Of a DNA stretch of 25,322 nt, positions 23,040 through 25,322 are shown in pieces (the stretch's first letter is position 1; the number at the start of each line of letters is the position of its first letter). This stretch comes from CAZJAT01 sp964544145 (GTDB lineage Bacteria > Hydrothermota > 32-111), in assembly GCA_964544145.1 (NCBI GenBank), contig CAZJAT010000027.1, positions 1-25,322 on the forward strand. The letters are read 5' to 3'. The position numbers and the translations under genes were made by a program. A model generated the notes under the pieces. That model ran no database searches. It saw nothing but the letters and a program-made list of their open reading frames with translations, and was not told the origin of the DNA.

Positions 23040-25187
23040 TTAGAAGTAGAGTAGATATTTTATCTTAAATGCAGCTGTAGAATTAACCCTCGCAAGATCG
23101 CCCGAAACAGGATTTTCCTCCATATTGTCATTTACAGCAATATACACCCAGCTTTTAGGTGAGAAATTCCAGGAAAAGAGCATTCCCAGTTTATTTGTAT
23201 ATATCTGTGCATTGCTCAGATGTGAATCATCTGTATATGCAACTGTTTCATTGAATATGGATAAAAGTATTGATTCAGAGAGGAACAGATTCAATGTGGG
23301 TCTGAATCTCGGCACCATCATTTCAATATTATTTGACGGGTCAAATTCCACCCAATAATTCGCATTTAGATTGACTGCAATTCTCGGTATAATGCTGTAA
23401 TATAATGAAGCCCATGAACTGATATTATTGGCAATATAATTCCTGTTATAATTGTATGAATAATTGAAATTCCCTCCAAGATTGATGGAGAATTTTCTCT
23501 GCACAGTCCATATACTTGCATCAACAGATTTGTATCTGTAATTAATGCCCTGTTCATTATGCGGTCCATATTCACCGGAAATGGATAATCCGGAATTATG
23601 CTGTAAATGAATCTCCATAAAATACATCAAAATATGTGACCATTGATTGCTCTGCGGTTCCTGAATAATAGAATATCCCGGTCCTGTAAGTATATTCCTG
23701 ATACCATATTTATTCACAGTAATGTATGGTCCTGCTGCTATTGTGCCGCGTTTTAAACCTGCCCAGGGTACATAACCTATATCACTTACATCAAATGAGT
23801 CGCTTATCATCTTGATATCAGCAATTGAAAAAATTTTATTATAAATAAAACCGGTAAATCCGGAATTAAATGCATACCCTAATTTGCCATTCTTTGTACT
23901 GACTGCACTCTGTAATATGAATTGATTGTAACCCTGCCTATATGTAAGATCAGCCCCTGCAGCAGCATTATAATTATCTGTCCCTGTTGCTGTTGAACTG
24001 AAGAGCATGCCTATCTCAGAATTATCAAATATTCCTTTTTTGAACCTTGCAACTCCGAATCCCCTTCTCTGCTCAAGCAATAATGTGTCCTGATAGTAAT
24101 TATCAGTAAAAGCAGAGAGTATTCCATAATCCCAATCGCTTGATTTACCTGTGAATTTCAATCCGCCCAATATTGGCACTGCATCATAACCAATGGATTT
24201 ACCCACTTTTCTTGAATAAAACAGTATCAGCGGGTCAAAGGAACTCACATCACCCAAATCATTCATACGGAAGATATTCCTGCCTTCAACAAAGAATGGT
24301 CTTCTCTCGCCCAAAAGCACGGGGAATTGCGATAGATTGAGCGAATAAGGGTCAGCTTCAATCTGTGAAAAATCCGGATTTAATGTTGCATTGAGTGTGT
24401 TCTCAGAGGTGATATCCCATTTCATATTTAATGAACCACTCAATTTATTATCAAATACTGCATTGCTGTCCGTGGTGGAACGCACTGTCTTAAAATAACC
24501 TTCAGGATATAATTCAAAATGATAACCTACCACCTTCGGGTCTATATTCATTATAGTATTATAATCAGAAACCATAGGATTCTGACCATCTTCAACAGGA
24601 ATCCATCTATCCAATTCATTATTCATTATTATATATCTGTCAAAATTGGCATACCAGTTTTTTAATCCCACTTTATAACGTATGGATTTAAATGGTATCT
24701 TCATTTCAGCAAAATAGTAATTATCATGTATCTTGACTTTTCTGTACCATACACCATCCCATGATGCATCTGCGGAACTGCCGTTATCAAGAATCCAGCC
24801 ATCATCAGTTACTGTAATTTGTCCTGACAGATTTATTCTGAAATAATATCCATTGGACTTGCTGCCGAATGGGTCAACATAAAATGATACATAATCCTCT
24901 CTGCCCCCCAGTACTCCTACCGGTTCATTGTTATGCGTGTATGCCTTAAAGGCAATATAGAGATTTTCGCCATCCTGAAGCATATATATAACTGTCCTAT
25001 CAGTCGGTTTACCCATATTTACGGGTTCACTCATTGTGAAATCAGTTATTGAATCAGACATACTGTAAATCATATCAATATTACCGTCAATCACAGGTCC
25101 CTGTTCTACTGTATTTACATACAATGATTGAGCTGACAGATAAACAAATGAGATGATTATTCCTAATGTAAAGATGGTTTGCTTCAT
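23040..25187 (-). CDS. DUF5916 outer-membrane protein with CBM9-like N-terminal domain
   Basis: A 715-residue secreted protein. It has a signal peptide (about 1-20, YLSAQ), then a CBM9/DOMON-like domain (about 25-215: GPVIDGNID, DGENLYIAFKAY, DYVSFYVDPFGS, YFAEMKIPFKSIRY), then DUF5916. The DUF5916 signature is clear: NPDFSQIEADPYSLNLSQFP, GERRPFFVEG and PLILFYSRKVG. The remaining part has alternating aromatic strands typical of a beta barrel and ends in Phe, the usual outer-membrane barrel signal. Family members are widespread in Bacteroidetes and some candidate phyla; their substrate is not established, so I infer only an outer-membrane location. GGAGGAGG (25192-25199) lies 4 nt before the start codon. 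It is the only minus-strand gene here. Confidence 0.92.
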   Translation of the reverse strand: MKQTIFTLGIIISFVYLSAQSLYVNTVEQGPVIDGNIDMIYSMSDSITDFTMSEPVNMGKPTDRTVIYMLQDGENLYIAFKAYTHNNEPVGVLGGREDYVSFYVDPFGSKSNGYYFRINLSGQITVTDDGWILDNGSSADASWDGVWYRKVKIHDNYYFAEMKIPFKSIRYKVGLKNWYANFDRYIIMNNELDRWIPVEDGQNPMVSDYNTIMNIDPKVVGYHFELYPEGYFKTVRSTTDSNAVFDNKLSGSLNMKWDITSENTLNATLNPDFSQIEADPYSLNLSQFPVLLGERRPFFVEGRNIFRMNDLGDVSSFDPLILFYSRKVGKSIGYDAVPILGGLKFTGKSSDWDYGILSAFTDNYYQDTLLLEQRRGFGVARFKKGIFDNSEIGMLFSSTATGTDNYNAAAGADLTYRQGYNQFILQSAVSTKNGKLGYAFNSGFTGFIYNKIFSIADIKMISDSFDVSDIGYVPWAGLKRGTIAAGPYITVNKYGIRNILTGPGYSIIQEPQSNQWSHILMYFMEIHLQHNSGLSISGEYGPHNEQGINYRYKSVDASIWTVQRKFSINLGGNFNYSYNYNRNYIANNISSWASLYYSIIPRIAVNLNANYWVEFDPSNNIEMMVPRFRPTLNLFLSESILLSIFNETVAYTDDSHLSNAQIYTNKLGMLFSWNFSPKSWVYIAVNDNMEENPVSGDLARVNSTAAFKIKYLLYF

Positions 25188-25322
25188 TGAGCCTCCTCCG
25201 TTAAAGGATAATACGTGAATAAAAACTATCCGTTACATACAAAGCAAATTTAATGCCAATGCTAAGTGGTTTATTAGAGGGGTTTAGCAAATGGTTCCCA
25301 TGAGACAAAATTTGATAATAGG
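25188..25322 (-). other. Upstream region of the DUF5916 gene
   Basis: 135 bases to the window edge. It contains the DUF5916 ribosome site and presumably its promoter. TATTAT-like boxes can be found on the minus strand, but none has a well-spaced -35 partner, so I call no promoter. No gene is visible. Confidence 0.4.

Noticed and set aside
23028..23040. TA dinucleotide run after the terminator
   Set aside because: Short and explained as the AU-rich tail of the terminator; no sign of an origin or recombination site.
25200..25322. Possible minus-strand promoter for the DUF5916 gene
   Set aside because: Several A/T-rich hexamers exist, but none pairs with a -35 at a good distance, so any choice would be arbitrary.
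1..25322. Search for CRISPR arrays, insertion sequences, phage genes, tRNAs and toxin-antitoxin pairs
   Set aside because: No regularly spaced repeats, transposase motifs, cloverleaf-like sequence or small toxin pairs were seen; the window is compact chromosomal housekeeping DNA.

Overview
The window is AT-rich chromosomal DNA from a diderm bacterium. Nearly all of it is housekeeping genes on the + strand, packed with 1-50 nt overlaps and good Shine-Dalgarno sites. Three things suggest the Fibrobacteres-Chlorobi-Bacteroidetes (FCB) side of the tree or a neighbouring candidate phylum (a WOR-3/Stahlbacteria or Cloacimonadota type of organism). SecA carries the long Bacteroidetes-style insertion and the SERIHSVQQLLRAYT block. 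DXS has the Bacteroidetes-style AEGHAV motif. There is also a DUF5916 outer-membrane protein with a C-terminal Phe, and a lipoprotein with an FSSC lipobox. I cannot name the genus.

Layout: (1) 1-1212, a leader with a terminator hairpin, then infC (ATT start codon), rpmI and rplT. (2) 1172-2363, an unrecognised lipoprotein whose signal peptide overlaps the rplT 3' end, a 59-residue ZapB-like coiled-coil protein, and zapA. (3) 2371-2542, a 6S RNA in the zapA-rny gap. (4) 2563-8557, rny, a YmdB-family phosphodiesterase, folD, xseA, xseB, ispA and a DUF212/divergent-PAP2 membrane protein. (5) 8566-15871, dxs, secA and ligA. (6) 15873-18462, a tandem-domain ThyX-like protein and a short malic enzyme. 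(7) 18459-22050, a LEA14-like lipoprotein, an AlkD-like DNA glycosylase, lemA and a DUF2207 membrane protein with a Ser/Gly tail. (8) 22158-22997, a DMT (EamA) transporter with its own near-consensus promoter and apparently a leaderless mRNA. (9) 23040-25187 on the minus strand, a DUF5916 outer-membrane protein, convergent with the transporter across a terminator hairpin.

The genes cover translation initiation and ribosome assembly, Z-ring assembly, RNA turnover with 6S control of RNA polymerase, one-carbon and dTMP supply (FolD, ThyX), DNA repair and replication (XseAB, LigA, AlkD), isoprenoid synthesis (DXS, IspA) and secretion (SecA). I see no CRISPR array, mobile element, phage gene, tRNA or rRNA. 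The best leads are the tandem ThyX, whose two domains keep different parts of the canonical active site; an insertion of about 100 residues in the SecA motor; the leaderless transporter promoter; the lipoprotein gene overlapping rplT; and the leader ahead of the ATT-started infC.
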